Shown here: positions 32,675-45,200 of the stretch, in pieces
Layout of the letters: the number at the start of each line of letters is the position of its first letter
How positions within the stretch are numbered: position 1 is the first letter of the stretch
NCBI GenBank assembly: GCA_958496175.1
Contig: OY292274.1
Location: 57,608,630-57,672,629 of the forward strand
Direction of reading: 5' to 3'
Source of the DNA: Sisyra terminalis
Taxonomy: Eukaryota > Arthropoda > Insecta > Neuroptera > Sisyridae
Length of the DNA: 64,000 nt
The notes under the pieces: generated by a model
What the model was told of the DNA's origin: nothing
Seen by the model: the letters and a program-made list of their open reading frames with translations, nothing else
The model's database searches: none
Program-made: the position numbers and the translations under genes

Positions 32675-34442
32675 TTATTGCCTCTTTTTTTCGTAGTTTG
32701 TTTTGGGCTTTTTACAGCAAATTTTCTTGCAACAAAATAATAAACCTAAATTTAAAATTACAATAACAAGAAGAACTGTGCCAATTATATCTAATAATAG
32801 ATATTGTGGTAAAGTGATATCTAATCCTGCTGAACGTAAGTGTCGAGCACCATTATATCTAATAACGTATTCACACCAATATATCGCCTTGTCTAAAGGA
32901 GATATCGGTTGATCTTTTAATAGTTGAGATCGAAGTTTTACATTTGTAGAATACCTGAAAAGTAAATTTTTGTCAGTATAATTTTATATATCTTTCTATC
33001 AACTTACGCTTTGTTTGTCAAAATCTCTTGAATTCCCCAAGAAAAAGATTCAACTGTTATATTGTCATAAGAAATAGCAATGCCATATCCTTGTTTTTCG
33101 GCGTTTTTCATATTAAGGTCCTGATCCCCAAAAATTGGAACTCCAATCAAAGGAACACCATGTGTAACTGCTTCAGTTGTACTTAATAGGCCTCCATGTG
33201 TGATGAAAAGTTTCACGTTGGGATGTGCCAAAATATCTTGTTGAGGATACCATTTTGAAATTTTAACATTTTTGGGCTGATTTGGCAAGACTTCATCTTC
33301 CCATTTCCATAAGACGGTTTGTTTCAGCTTTGAAAATACTTTTAATAGAGCGTCTCGTTTTTCGGGATGAAGATCTGCCGATAGTAGATTTGATCCCATA
33401 CTAAAGTATATTACTCCATGGGTAGCTCCATCCAGGATTTTTTTTAAATTTTCTGGCAATGGTTTTGGAGGGCTAACGTGAAAACCACCTACTTCAATGA
33501 CTGCAGGAACTTTTGGACGTGGAGGTGATAGACTGACATGACTGTTTACCAAAACTAGCGATATATTTCTTGAAACAGAACATAAATCGGGAGCATTTGG
33601 AAAATATTTTTTCATGATTTTCTCTTGTTTTGGAAGAAAGTAAAATTTACGAATTAATTGATTTGTTATTCCCAGAAAAGTGTTGATAAATCGCTCCTTG
33701 AAGTTCATATGGTCTGAAAATCCAGCGAAAACATCTGAGACGTATGCAAAAGGTGACGGGTTTCCTACAAAGTCATTAACCCAAGCCGAAGCCGCGATGG
33801 TACTGAATGCAACAACAGGTGCATTGAAATGATGTCCCAAAGCCAATACAGCATCGTTAACAAAGACCTCAATAATAATCAAATCAAACTTTTCTTTTGA
33901 TTTTAGAAAGTTTTGTACTTTTTCGTCTGCTAACATTGCATCCGTCAGAAGTGCACCCATTCCATAAACCATGAATGACCCCATCAAAGGATTTTGATTT
34001 CGCATTTCAAACATATTACTAGTTTGATTTTGGAACATTTTTTCTAAAAAAAAAAATAATTGAATTCTGACTTCATCATTTTATTCATCTATTATTGTGA
34101 CTTCAAGATTCAAGGCCAATATTCGATGTTGCCTTGAAATATTTAGTGTATCGTTTATTTTGATCATAAAAATTTTCAATGTCAAAAAACAATCTTACCG
34201 GCTAAGGTTTTTTTAATATCGTTCATAGCTATGTCCCGATAGTTTTTCATTGGCTTTTCTAAAGGATACGGACTAACCATTGTTACGTCATGTCCTTTTT
34301 GGGCCAAACCTTTTAGCAAGGCTTTCCCCAAAATAACATGACTTTTACTGGGCCCGGGGAAAAATCCCAATATTTTTGCTCCATCACTTTTACTTGCAAA
34401 TACTATCACTGCAATGAATACGAAAATTAACGCTAGCCTCAT
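32675..34442 (-). CDS. UDP-glycosyltransferase E, 3 exons, 519 aa
   Basis: Exons on the minus strand are 34442-34199, 34043-33008 and 32954-32675, total 1560 nt. Introns are GT-AG in phases 1 and 2. The intron that splits ILG|AHP in the other four genes is absent, so exons 2 and 3 are fused. Signal peptide about 1-21, SKSH with His35, FDLIIIE (Glu140), WYPQQDIL, and the signature at 361-389 (FITHGG to GDQ). The C-terminal helix is followed by a Cys/Lys-rich tail (CCKKICCKK) ending KKRQ, a KKxx ER-retrieval motif. In tandem with UGT-D on the same strand. Acceptor unknown. Confidence 0.94.
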
Positions 34443-35021
34443 GATTCAATACCTTGGCTAGCAAATAATCAACTAAACTTAGATAATAGTGTGGAGAAAT
34501 TCAACATAGATCTTTCGTGGGCTAAGATTTATATTAGATCCCATTAAGTATTTAAGAGGGGGAAATTGATGTTTGTTTGAAGATATATCATATATTTACA
34601 TCATATTTAATAGTTAGTCATAAGTGTTAAAATCACTTTAAGATGTTAGGAGAAGTTGCTTGTAGTAATATTTTGAAAACAAAAATAAAGATATTAAAAA
34701 AGAAATCTAATTTATTTTACAAAAAAGGTTCTTTTGCTTCTTAAAACCACAAAATCAATGCATTAAACGTATATCAAATTTTTTTTTAATGCAAAAATAA
34801 AATATTCATTGATATCTTCTACTGGTATAAAGATAATAATTTATATGATTAAGTTTTATCGTCATATTAATATCTTTATAAAAATGTAAGCACAGAAAAA
34901 GAAACTATTGCCATTACGATTATAAGAGCTATTTAAAAAAATACAATGATTATTTCAAGTGTTGTTCGCATTGATTGAAAAAAACAAAGAATGTAAAACG
35001 AAAATAAAAACTAATTAAAAA
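34443..35021. other. Upstream region of UGT-E
   Basis: AT-rich, no gene or clear repeat recognised. It should include the UGT-E promoter. Confidence 0.35.
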
Positions 35022-35700
35022 AAATTATTTAAATTTCAAGTGGGAGACATAGCTTATTTAAGTTATTTATCTACATAGAAGTAAAAAAGATATTGTAAAA
35101 TTATTTTTAAAGAACTACTTTCGTCTGGTTTTTATGAATACCATAATTATTTTTATAGCTTTCATTATTAACTATAACTATACTGTAAAGAGTTAAAAAA
35201 CTTTTCCTGCGTTGAACAGTCATACATAAATTAGATTTTTCAAATATTAAAAAATAATTATGAAAAAAATTAGTATATCTATATAATATCCATATAATAT
35301 ATCTATAAAAAGATAATGGTTATTTAATCTTAACTTTGATCATCGATTAGCTATTAACGACAGAAAAAAATATTTAAAATTCAAGTGGGAGACATAGTTT
35401 ATTAAAATTATTTACCTACATGAAAGCAAAAGTGATATTGTAAAATTATTTTTGAAGAACTACTTTGTACTAGTTTTTATGAATACCATAATCATTTTTA
35501 TAGAATTATAGCTATACTGAAATGAGTTAAAAAACTTTCCCTGCGTTGAAAAGTTATAGATAAATTAGATTTTTCCAAATTTAAAAATAATTAAGGAAAA
35601 ATAAGTATATCTGTATAATATCTTTATAATATATCTATTAAAAGATAACGGTTATTTAATCTTAACTTTCGTCATCGATTAACTATAAACGACAGGTAAT
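35022..35700. repeat. Diverged tandem pair, ~345-bp unit
   Basis: CAAGTGGGAGACATAG at 35038 recurs at 35383. The two units stay alignable through CTGCGTTGAA and TATTTAATCTTAACTTT to ACGACAG, at an offset of 345 with scattered changes. No reading frame is conserved. This duplication is older than the perfect one at 15970. Confidence 0.8.
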
Positions 35701-36394
35701 ATGGTATGAGTATGATGCTGGTGAAAAATGATGCGATGATTTCCATAAAAAAAAGTATAATTTTCTTTTTGAATTTATAAAAAAAATTTCTTAGATAGTC
35801 AAAAAAAAAAAGATAATGATCAGTGAAACTGATGTTAATTTTTCAATGCTAATTATTTTGTCGTTTCTTCGTTAATCAATCAGTATTTCTATACTTCTAT
35901 ATTGAGTTATGTAAAAAGCGTCTTTTAATAAATAAATCATCTATGTATATTGCATATTGTATATTATGCATTTATTTTAGTTGTGGTTTCTTAAATAAAA
36001 CTTAAACATTAGTGGATCATGTAAGGATTAATAATGATTCAAAACCGATGTCTTTTTTTAATTTTAAACGGTATTTAGCAAAGAGTTTATAATTTTGAAA
36101 ATACAAATGTATTTTTTTAGATCCATAATTGTTTTTTCAGCAATATTTTTACGGGAGAAAAAATATATTAAAAACTATTTTATTAATATCGTAATCCTGG
36201 ACTTCAACAACATGAAAAACCACGATTAACTTTATAGAGGCTTTTGAAATGTAGGTCTATAATATGTACTTCAAAGAATGGTTTGAAACCAGTATAATTT
36301 ATTTCGACTGCAACTTGACCAACTCACCAACTTCACCTCTAATATTTTAAACTATAGTCTTGTTAATCATTGTAATAATAATATTTTGCTAAGA
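35701..36394. other. AT-rich DNA, no gene seen
   Basis: No feature recognised between the tandem pair and the LINE insertion. Confidence 0.35.
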
Positions 36395-36626
36395 AACTGG
36401 TATTTTTTATTTATTTATTTATTTTAAGTCGCTTCAACAGCTTGGTCATTAGCGACTAAAATTTGATAGCTTTTACAATTTTACATTCATCTTTAACATA
36501 AAAAGTATTCAAACAAACTTAAATAGATTTAAACAGATTAAAATAGATTATCCTAGTTATTGAATATACTCCGATAAAATTCTTTGGTGGTATGAATTTA
36601 TGGAAAGTACCAGATCAGCGGTTTGT

Positions 36627-38375
36627 TTATAAGAGTGGGGTTGTTAGGTTTTGGGTTTCGTGTTCTTGCAGTCTTTTGATTAGCCGAGTGCATCTGTTTT
36701 TTAAACTTGGACTCATTTTTGGGTGGAGTTGTTGAAGTGTGCTGATGAGGTCTTCTACGCTTGTGGCGTAATCCAGGGCCAAATCGTTTAGGTCTTGGTT
36801 GCTGCGGGCATTTTCCATGATATTCCTTATCTGGTCAATGTTTAGTGCAGTAATTCCCAAAGTGGTCTATATCGACCCCTAGGGGTCTATGACAACCTGC
36901 AAGGGGTCTACGTCAGCGAAAAAAAATTTGGGGGTCCATGAAATGAAAATGGGGGTCCACGATAGTGGATCTCAACACATACACTGATAGTACCTATTTA
37001 CTTACATCATACTATCTTATAATATCAAGACATTGATTTTGAAAATTTTATTTTGAGTAGTTTTAATTTAAATTCAATTAATAAATGTATAAATTAACAT
37101 GTGTTTTTACGTTAAGTTTTTAACACTAAACTTCACTACAGTTAGAAATTTACAGGAAATCAATATCAGGTAAGTAGGGGGTCTACCCAACACGGAAAAA
37201 CATGGCAAGGGGTCTACGATACAAAAAAGTTTGGGGAACTCTGGTTTAGTGGGAGATTGAGTTGTGATTGAAATAGACCACTTTTGATTGTGGCCCAATC
37301 CTCTTCCTCAGAAGTTTCGTTTTCTGTTTTTTTTTTATTTAGATTTTATCTTTTTTCTAACCTGTCGTCTAGTGGTACACTCTTTGTTTCCCATTTGTTC
37401 CAAGCTGCTGTTACCATCAGTATCCTCATCGGCAATTTCTGACTGGGATTGTTTGTTTCCTTTAATACCTTCAGATGATGAGTTTGATACTGTTGGCTGT
37501 CGGGTTCTCTTTACTCTCTTGGGGTGGGGTTTATTATTATCATTTTTAATAGTTATTGGGGGTGGCATTTCGGTAACTTCGTCCACTTCGTGGTGTCTGG
37601 TGGTCTGGGTTAAATTTATTTTGTTATTTTCTATTGTTGGTGATTCTGGTTGGGAAGTGGTAGAGTTTTGATTATTGGTATTTAAAATAATTGGTTTTGA
37701 TATGGTGTTCGTGGTATCGCTGTCGGGATTGAGTTGGTGTTCATCTGAGAGATTGACTGTGTTGGTATTTTTTCCACTGTTGTCAGTTTTCTGCAATTGG
37801 TAAGCAGATTCTCCTAAAAAGATGCGGTATTCTTCGTTGTCGTGTTTTATAATGAGAGAGTCTGGGTGGATTTTGGGGTCATATGCTTTGACGAATACGA
37901 ATCGTCTAAAGCTATAGATATGTTTAAATCTCTCCTCCTGTATTCCTATTCGAATGAATTGCATTCCGGACATGATTTCTAATCCTGTTTGGGCTAACGC
38001 AGCTATAATAATATGGTGTGGAATAGACGGGCAAACATTTGAAATGATAAATTTCGTTGTTGGTGCAATTAATCGCCTGCATGATATGGTCGTCTCATTT
38101 ACTGTAACGTTTTTGAAATTGTTTATGTATGTGTCGACGGTATCAGTTGATTTTAGATATATACAGATACGATTGTTAGACAGTCGGGATGCAAACATGA
38201 TATTTCTTGGGTCGATTTGATTTCCAACTGCATTTATGTAATCTGCTATTTTTGTATTAGAGATGCTCTCGAACACAATTGCTTGTTTTTTGGTAGGGAA
38301 GGTTGGAATAACTGTTGTGGTTTTTTGAGTTGTTTGTGCGTAGGATGAGGTGTTATTGGAAAAGGTGGTGGTCAT
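36627..38375 (-). pseudogene. LINE ORF1-like protein, frameshifted and interrupted
   Basis: The main open part (38375-37335, 346 codons) has a Thr/Ser-rich N-terminus. It continues with a globular segment (RRLIAPTTKFIISNV, then GLEIMSGM and HIYSFRR) seen in ORF1 proteins of jockey/I-type LINEs, and ends in an Asn/Thr-rich acidic-basic tail with a Lys/Arg-rich patch. No CCHC zinc knuckles are visible. A frame change falls at an A-run near 37323-37335, and the C-terminal part (DLISTLQQLHPKMSPSLKNR, ending 36627) lies beyond the MITE insertion. The protein is presumably RNA-binding in the active relative; this copy is dead. Confidence 0.6.
36848..37243. mobile_element. hAT MITE, 396 bp, 8-bp target duplication
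   Basis: The ends CAGTAATTCCCAAAG and CTTTTTTGGGGAACTCTG-like sequence are inverted. The perfect duplication GTTTAGTG lies at 36840-36847 and 37244-37251. The interior holds repeated GGGGTCTACG motifs and no transposase. It is inserted in the LINE ORF1 region. Confidence 0.85.
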
Positions 38376-38824
38376 TTTTTTTGGTTTTTAGTAGGTTTTA
38401 GTGATGTTTTTGGTGTTTATTTGATTGGTTCACTCACCGGGTTGTGAGTAAATTTGGGCCTGGCCTGGCTATTGTCGGTTTTACTATTTTTAGTTCAAAC
38501 TTGATTTTCACTGTTATAGATCAACTGCGTTTGGTCTGCATTATTTGACCGAAGTCAGATTTCGACTGAACTGGTATTTTGTTAACAAATAATTTCTATA
38601 AATTATTTCGGTTCTTTTAAGTGTCGTTTATTTTTCCCCAACACAAATATCAATTTACTAATTGTATTAGTATTAGAACTAGTTCAATTTCAAGTTTTCT
38701 ATGCTAGATCAGGATCTAAAGGCACTGCTTTGATTTGTGTTTTGTTTTTTCAAATTGCTAATTACCGGCATTTTATAACTTCAAAAGTCTTAAGCGACTC
38801 TAGAGTTAATAAAACTCCGTAATC

Positions 38825-38877
38825 GAGATCAAACCTATCAGTTTTGGAGCGGTCATCTAGACCACTCGGCCACCAGT
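38825..38877 (-). repeat. tRNA-derived SINE-like head
   Basis: Minus strand: TGGCCGAGTGG (38872-38862) fits a Pol III A box and GGTTTGATCTC (38835-38825) a worn B box, about 27 bases apart. A related copy is at 45521. It is not a functional tRNA. Confidence 0.45.
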
Positions 38878-41800
38878 AGGCTCTCAAATAAATTGCAAAC
38901 AAAAATATTTTTTTTACAATAATATTTAGATTTATTTATTATCTAAATTATATGCCATGTAAACGCGATTTTAACGGAACAAAAACTTGTTTATGTACAT
39001 ATATATTTTTCCAGTATTTTCAAAACGAACAATACTGAGTTTTATTATAGTCAAAAATATATTCTGTGATATTCTCTCTTAGTAAAAACATAAAACCAAA
39101 ACATGCTGGTATTCTTACTTATTCTATTTTTAATATTAATTGAAACCAAAGTTCAAAACAATGATAGCTATTAAATGAAAATCTTTCAGGATGATAACCA
39201 CTCGTAACACATATTACATTATAATTATTGACTTTATTTAAGTATTTAAATTTCCCTTTCCCTATCTATTCGCATCATGACTTGACTAATTTTTCGAAAA
39301 ACCTTGTATTTCTGTACTTATAAATTATATGCTTTATGAGATAAGAAACATTTTCAAGAAGCCATACAGTTTTAAATTTAATTCAAAGATTTTTTTTTTA
39401 AATTTTAGTTGAATAAATAAGAACTTCTAAGTTTATAACTTTTTGAAGACTTTTTTTTATAATGACCGATAAAATAAATTGTAAGTAGTAATGACCTTGT
39501 CAAATTATATAAGAGGAGAATTATTAGTAGATAATTAAAAATTTAAAGAATTGCAAACGCACGACACACAAGTATTAGTATTGGTCTATACTATAGCATT
39601 GATATGAAATATTTATTGAAAAATGTTAGTATTGTTAGTATAATACTTATATCATTCTATGATCGTGTAAAACCATTAGGAACTCTTCAGAATTGTTTTT
39701 AAAAAATATTATAAATATTAATGAATAGAATAATGATAACCAAATACTTGCTGCATTTTCAAAGAGTAAAACAATTTTGGGTTTCCACGTAAATATTGGG
39801 AAAATCTAATCTGGTACTTATTGACACAAACCATTTCATTTAGATGCAGGATTCCATTTCTTCTTCTGCATATCTTAGGTACTTTAACTTTTTCTTTATC
39901 GATATATTCCTTTTCCTGTCTTAAATATTATTCATTGATAAATATTCAATCTTATTCAGTGGACTTTATTTTTGCTATTAAATTGATGATTATTTCTTTC
40001 TTTCATTGATAATTCCAATAGTATATACAGCAATTTGATTGCCACAAAGCACTTCTTTTCTTGACAAAGACTCAAGTTTGATTTATATGACTTATGAAGT
40101 CCAATATTCCACAACTATAATGATTCATTTCAGAAGAATCATTTCTTAATTCCTGTTTAGAGATCCTTTCTATAGTTTAAACATTAGTCAAGGGCATTTT
40201 TGGGAGGTATACTTTTTGATTTTTTTAGGAAGCTAATATTTTTCAATTTTCATATTGGTTTATAAATTCTTTTTCGTCTTTGATATCCTCGTGGGTTTGG
40301 TTTTTCCTATATTAGTATCATATTTGTGCACTTCTCTTATAGTAACAACATGAACCAACATCATTCGTGTATAATTATTTTTCTATCGAAATCCTATCGA
40401 AATTAGAAATCCTCTTAATTGTATTTTTTTAAGATTCATAGAACTTTTTGCTTAAATAGATCCTCTTTTGTAAGGATATTTAAAGCCCTATACAAGCCTT
40501 GGTAGCAAAAATCGTTTTTCTTATCTAAAGCAATGTAGTATGTTTACGATTTAAAAGAGTCCTATTTAGTAAATGAAGATATTCGCTTACATATTATCTA
40601 CTTAAAAATTCAGTCCAAATACTGAAGATATCTGAAAATATATGGAATATATTGTATCACGGAATATTTGAGATGTAAATCCTAATGTTGATATTCTTAT
40701 CTCTCTGAGCATTTTTTAAACCCCAACACCAAATTTTTCAGGACAAAAATATTTTCCACCCTAAAAAGAGTGAAAAGTTACTAAAATGCAACTTGAGTCA
40801 AGAGTTTCTTAATGTTTTGGTATTATTTATTGAACCATAATCTTAAAAAATATTATTGAAATTAATAAGCTATATTTATAAGTAAATTGATAAGAAAATT
40901 TGTAAAATTTATAAACATTTATCAATGATTTAAACATTTTTAAAAATTAGATGTTTTATATGTATAACCATCTCACTATGGAACAACAAGGGTGGCATAT
41001 CGATTGGGGCCTAGGACGGCATCGGACCTAAATCCGCCACTGAATATTAGCTCAAATATCAGAGACTAAATAAAAAATAAATACCAATAGAATTTAAAAG
41101 AAAAGACTGATCAATTATGATTTAAATTTTTTTCCTGCGAAAACATAATTTTAAATGAAAGTTTCAGGTTTGGCCGAAACTGAGACTAATGCCAAAACTT
41201 GAGTTCAGTTTCGGCCGTAAAATCAAGTTATGGTCGGACACTATTTGTTTGCTCATTAATAAATCTATGCTTATTTTTTTCTGTCTTCGGTTTAATTTAT
41301 TTTCGTAGGTAATAACATAATTCATTAAAAAAATAACATTTTTGGAAAACTTTAAAACTTTTATGTTCAGGAAATGTTATTTTCTCAGTAATTGATTTTA
41401 TATCTACAAATTTTTATTGACAAAGATTTACCTAAAGAATACCTCATAGTATATTTGAGATAATAAATGCCTTTTAATAGTTGTTTTACATAATTTATTA
41501 GAACTCCTCTGGTATCTATTAATATTAAATCATTGCCTTTTGTGTAATAATAAATTTTTAAATAAGTATAAAGTTTTAATATTACTTCATTGTACCTAAA
41601 ATAGTAAAAGAGGAATGGAAAGGACAAAAAATAGGTAACCGTTTTTATTTTGTTTACGTTTTAATGTAAAAACAATATTTAGTAAAATATGGAAATATAT
41701 ATTGAGAAATATATTTCTCCTCTTATAAATGTTAACATAATAAATTATTGTTAAATTAAATTCAAAATGAATATAATTATTTTATTAAAAATAAACAATA

Positions 41801-42202
41801 TTGCATACAATCAAACTAATTTGATAATAATAACATTTAATAAAAATAAAATTTTGATTTTCTGCTTAATTTTATACAGTAAAACTTTTTCACAGAACTA
41901 TGTTTCATTTCTTCCTTACACTAACTATTCATTTTTAATGCAAATAAATCCTAAGATAAAACTAACAGATATTTTCTAAAATATTTGTGTTAATATTTGA
42001 AAAGTCGCATCGAAATAAGATGCACTTTTTAAAGCTTTTACGATATAAAATTCAAAATAATATCCAAGTCACTATAAACAAAATACAAATACTGTCTTAT
42101 ATAATTTAACAATATTCTGTTACAATAAAATTAATATCAATTGCAGGTATTTGTTTTCCTAATGTAATTTCGTTTTGTTATGCCTTCTTGTTTTCATGAG
42201 TA
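38878..42202. other. Intergenic DNA downstream of the transporter gene
   Basis: No gene recognised. 40985-41043 resembles one end of a hAT-type element (minus strand begins CAGTGGCGGATTTAGG). 41155-41250 holds a GGCCGAAACTGAGACT repeat, also present inverted at 57376. Confidence 0.4.
41155..41252 (+). repeat. Dispersed GGCCGAAAC-rich repeat, copy 1
   Basis: Shares the order GGCCGAAACTGAGACT, ATGCC, GTTTCGGCCG and GTCGGACACTA with the minus strand at 57374-57472. Class unknown. Confidence 0.55.
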
Positions 42203-45200
42203 TCAAGATAATGGTTCACGAGTTGTGTTCGGTAAAAATAGACACAGTAATCCACCACTAATTAATAGGAAAGCAACAATGAATGTTGGAGCAGGACAGT
42301 ACATGTCTAATAACGTTGCGATAACAATATTTCCAATTATTCCACCAAGACGAGCCGCTACCATTGAAATAGCGACACCGGTAGCACTGTAAAAAATTTA
42401 AAGTTAAATAATAAAAACAGCATTAAGTAAATTAGAAGATTGGGTTTTTACCGTAAGTTTGTTGGGAAAACTTCTGTGATCAAACAATCCAAAGCTGCAT
42501 TACCACATGAAATTACGGAACTAAACACAGCCGAAACGACAAGGTTGTGAAGTTTATTTCGTACGAAGTATAAACTGGCGGCACAAAGTCCCGAAGAAAA
42601 TGTACTGAAAACTGGAAAATAAAAGAAGCTTAGTATATAACTTTATATGATTTATATATCGTAGGTATATAATTTTGAACGCTTTAAAATTTCGTCAAAG
42701 GTACTCAATGAGTCCTATGATATCAATCAACAATTATCTCTTCTTAAGCAAATTTCCCAGTGGTTATTGCCCCCAATGATTACTGATCCCAGTGTTATTG
42801 CACGAAATAACACTCCTATCAATTTGGAGAAAAGGGTGTTCTTTGAGGAGAGTATAGTTCCTTAATTTAAAACCTTTTAAATTGATACAAGTTTTAAGGA
42901 ATATGCTTTTTTTTTATTTAATTTTCGAACAAATTACAACCAAACTACCTTCATTGTATCTTTTGAACTCTTTTTCCTGATTACAATATACTTTAAAGGG
43001 TCTAGCAGGATCCACATGGCGAGTTGGCCTCCAAATAGGAACCTATACCGAAACTTATGTTAAAATATTGGCTTGATATACAAACACAGTTTGTATACTT
43101 TTCCCGACCAAATTTTTCTTTGACCTTGAGATAAGGACAAAAATGTCCACCCGCATGACTATTTTTCAATGTTATATATCTCAAAAACTAAATAAGCTAG
43201 AGAAATAAAATTAACGCGAGGCTTTAGACTGTTTTACAGAGTATATTATGTATTTTTTTGAAATTTTTAGAAAAAAAAAATTATACAAAAAAAAAACCCA
43301 AAAAACAAATGAAATAATTTTTTTATGTATTTTCTGAAAATGACAATCACGAAAAAAATATATTTTATGCTTCTACATAAGAGCTATAACCCATAAAAAT
43401 TGCGTGAAAAAATAGTTGGTGCAACACCTTGAAAAAAAATGAAATGTGATTTACGCCTAATAGTACATCTCAGTTTTAATTTTTTTCACCAACTTTTTTT
43501 TCACAAAACTTCAATTAAAAGTAGGTCACATAAAGGAGCAAAACATATATTATTTTCGTAATTGTAAGTCACAGGAAACACAAAAAAAATGTTTTATTAG
43601 TTTTTTTTTTGTTTTTCTATATTAATCTGAAGATAATTATTTTCAAGAGTCAAAATAATTATCCCAAAAGAAAAGAAAAACCAACAAGTGTTCAAATTTT
43701 ATTAAAATAAGAATAAAAAAAAGTATCGTCACTCTTATAATTTATTACAATTGGTATACTATGCGTCTCCAATTGATTCTGGGTACATATTGACGGCATC
43801 TGAATTACTTGGTTTTATTCGTTAAGCTAAGAATACTAGTGAGTTTAAGGTCTAAAAGTTAAAGGAAAATTAAAAAGTATTACCTAAGAAAAACTTTCGT
43901 CCCAAACGATCCATTCCAAGCACAGCAATAATGTTGCTTGGTAAAGCTGCCGCCACTGTAATTAGCGATTCCATGAATACAGCACTTTCTATTTTATCTG
44001 AACATAAACCGACGTGGCTTCCATTATTCACAACAAAATTAGTAACTTCACAAACACTTGCTGATTGTCCGGGATGATGACGTGAAAATTCATCAAAACG
44101 ATTGAATAATTCAGGGAACCACATCATCAAACCATAATAACTTCAATCAAATAATTACGAAAGATTAAATGAAAATCCAACAAACAAATTTTCGTTTTCA
44201 ACTTACCCAATATGGAATGTAAAATTAATCGTTATTGAAATGAGTGTAAAACGTAATATTGGCGTAACAAACAACTGTTTACTATTATCAACAATGTCGA
44301 CCATCATATTCTTATATTTCCCTTTGACAATCGGTTTCGGTTTTTCACTATTCGGTCGAATTATTTCGTCCAGTATTAACTCTTTGACGGGATAGTTATC
44401 GGATGATTTGCCGGAATTCATTACGTATATTCTTCGAAACACGTTCATTGCATCTTCTGTGCGACCACGCATCAGTAAAAATTTTGGACTTTCTGGTAGG
44501 AAAAATAGCAAGCCAGCAACAATGAAAGATGGCAATGCGCAAATTAATAAAAATATACGCCACGAATTGTATGTAAATTCGTCCGAATGATATCCAATAT
44601 TGGTTGGGATTATAAGCCATGCCAACCCCGCCACAAATAAATTGCCGAGTGTCCAAAAAGCAGCCATGAAGCTCAACATTGAACCACGTTTGGCTTTTGG
44701 TTGAAACTCGGCAAAATATGACCAAATTACTGGTCCACTACCCCCCAACCTGCAGAGAAAAAAATAAACATCCTTCAGTATTTGGGATTAGTTGTACTTT
44801 TGGGTAATTTCAGTGTCATTTTTAATGCAAAATTTCTATTTTTATAAGTTTTTGTCGGTACTATCTTTTATCTGTTTTATGATTATTGAATATTAAAATA
44901 GATACTTACGCCGCCCCGTTAAGAAATCGGAAAAACATAAATGCCACATAGCTTTGACTAAAGCTTGAGGCTACAATACATAATGCGTTCATAAAAGAAA
45001 TCGCGATTAGTACTTTTTTACGTCCCAGAGAATCTGCTACAGAACCCCAGGCGTAGGCTCCAACCATCATCCCTAAACAAAATAATATGTTAGTCAAAAA
45101 TTAAATCAATTAATCGATTTGTAAAGTTATATATTTTCATTTAATTTTTCTAAGTAAAATAAGGTACATATAAATTGGAATATAAAACAAATTTAAAAAA

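Larger units (their letters stand above)
36407..38568 (-). mobile_element. ORF1-only ('half-LINE') retroelement with target duplication
   Basis: A perfect 12-bp duplication AACTGGTATTTT lies at 36395-36406 and 38569-38580. On the minus strand the copy starts CAGTCGAAATC, has about 190 bp of 5' leader, an ORF1-like region, about 220 bp of 3' UTR and an AAAT-repeat tail (about 36407-36425). No endonuclease or reverse transcriptase is present, so a relative must supply them. A hAT MITE (36848-37243) sits inside ORF1. The ends look complete, which suggests the ORF1-only form was itself copied. Confidence 0.7.

Noticed and set aside
37288..38220. Plus-strand frames of 127 and 88 codons
   Set aside because: Antisense to the LINE ORF1 region.
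44396..44725. 109-codon minus frame
   Set aside because: Out-of-frame shadow of transporter exon 5.
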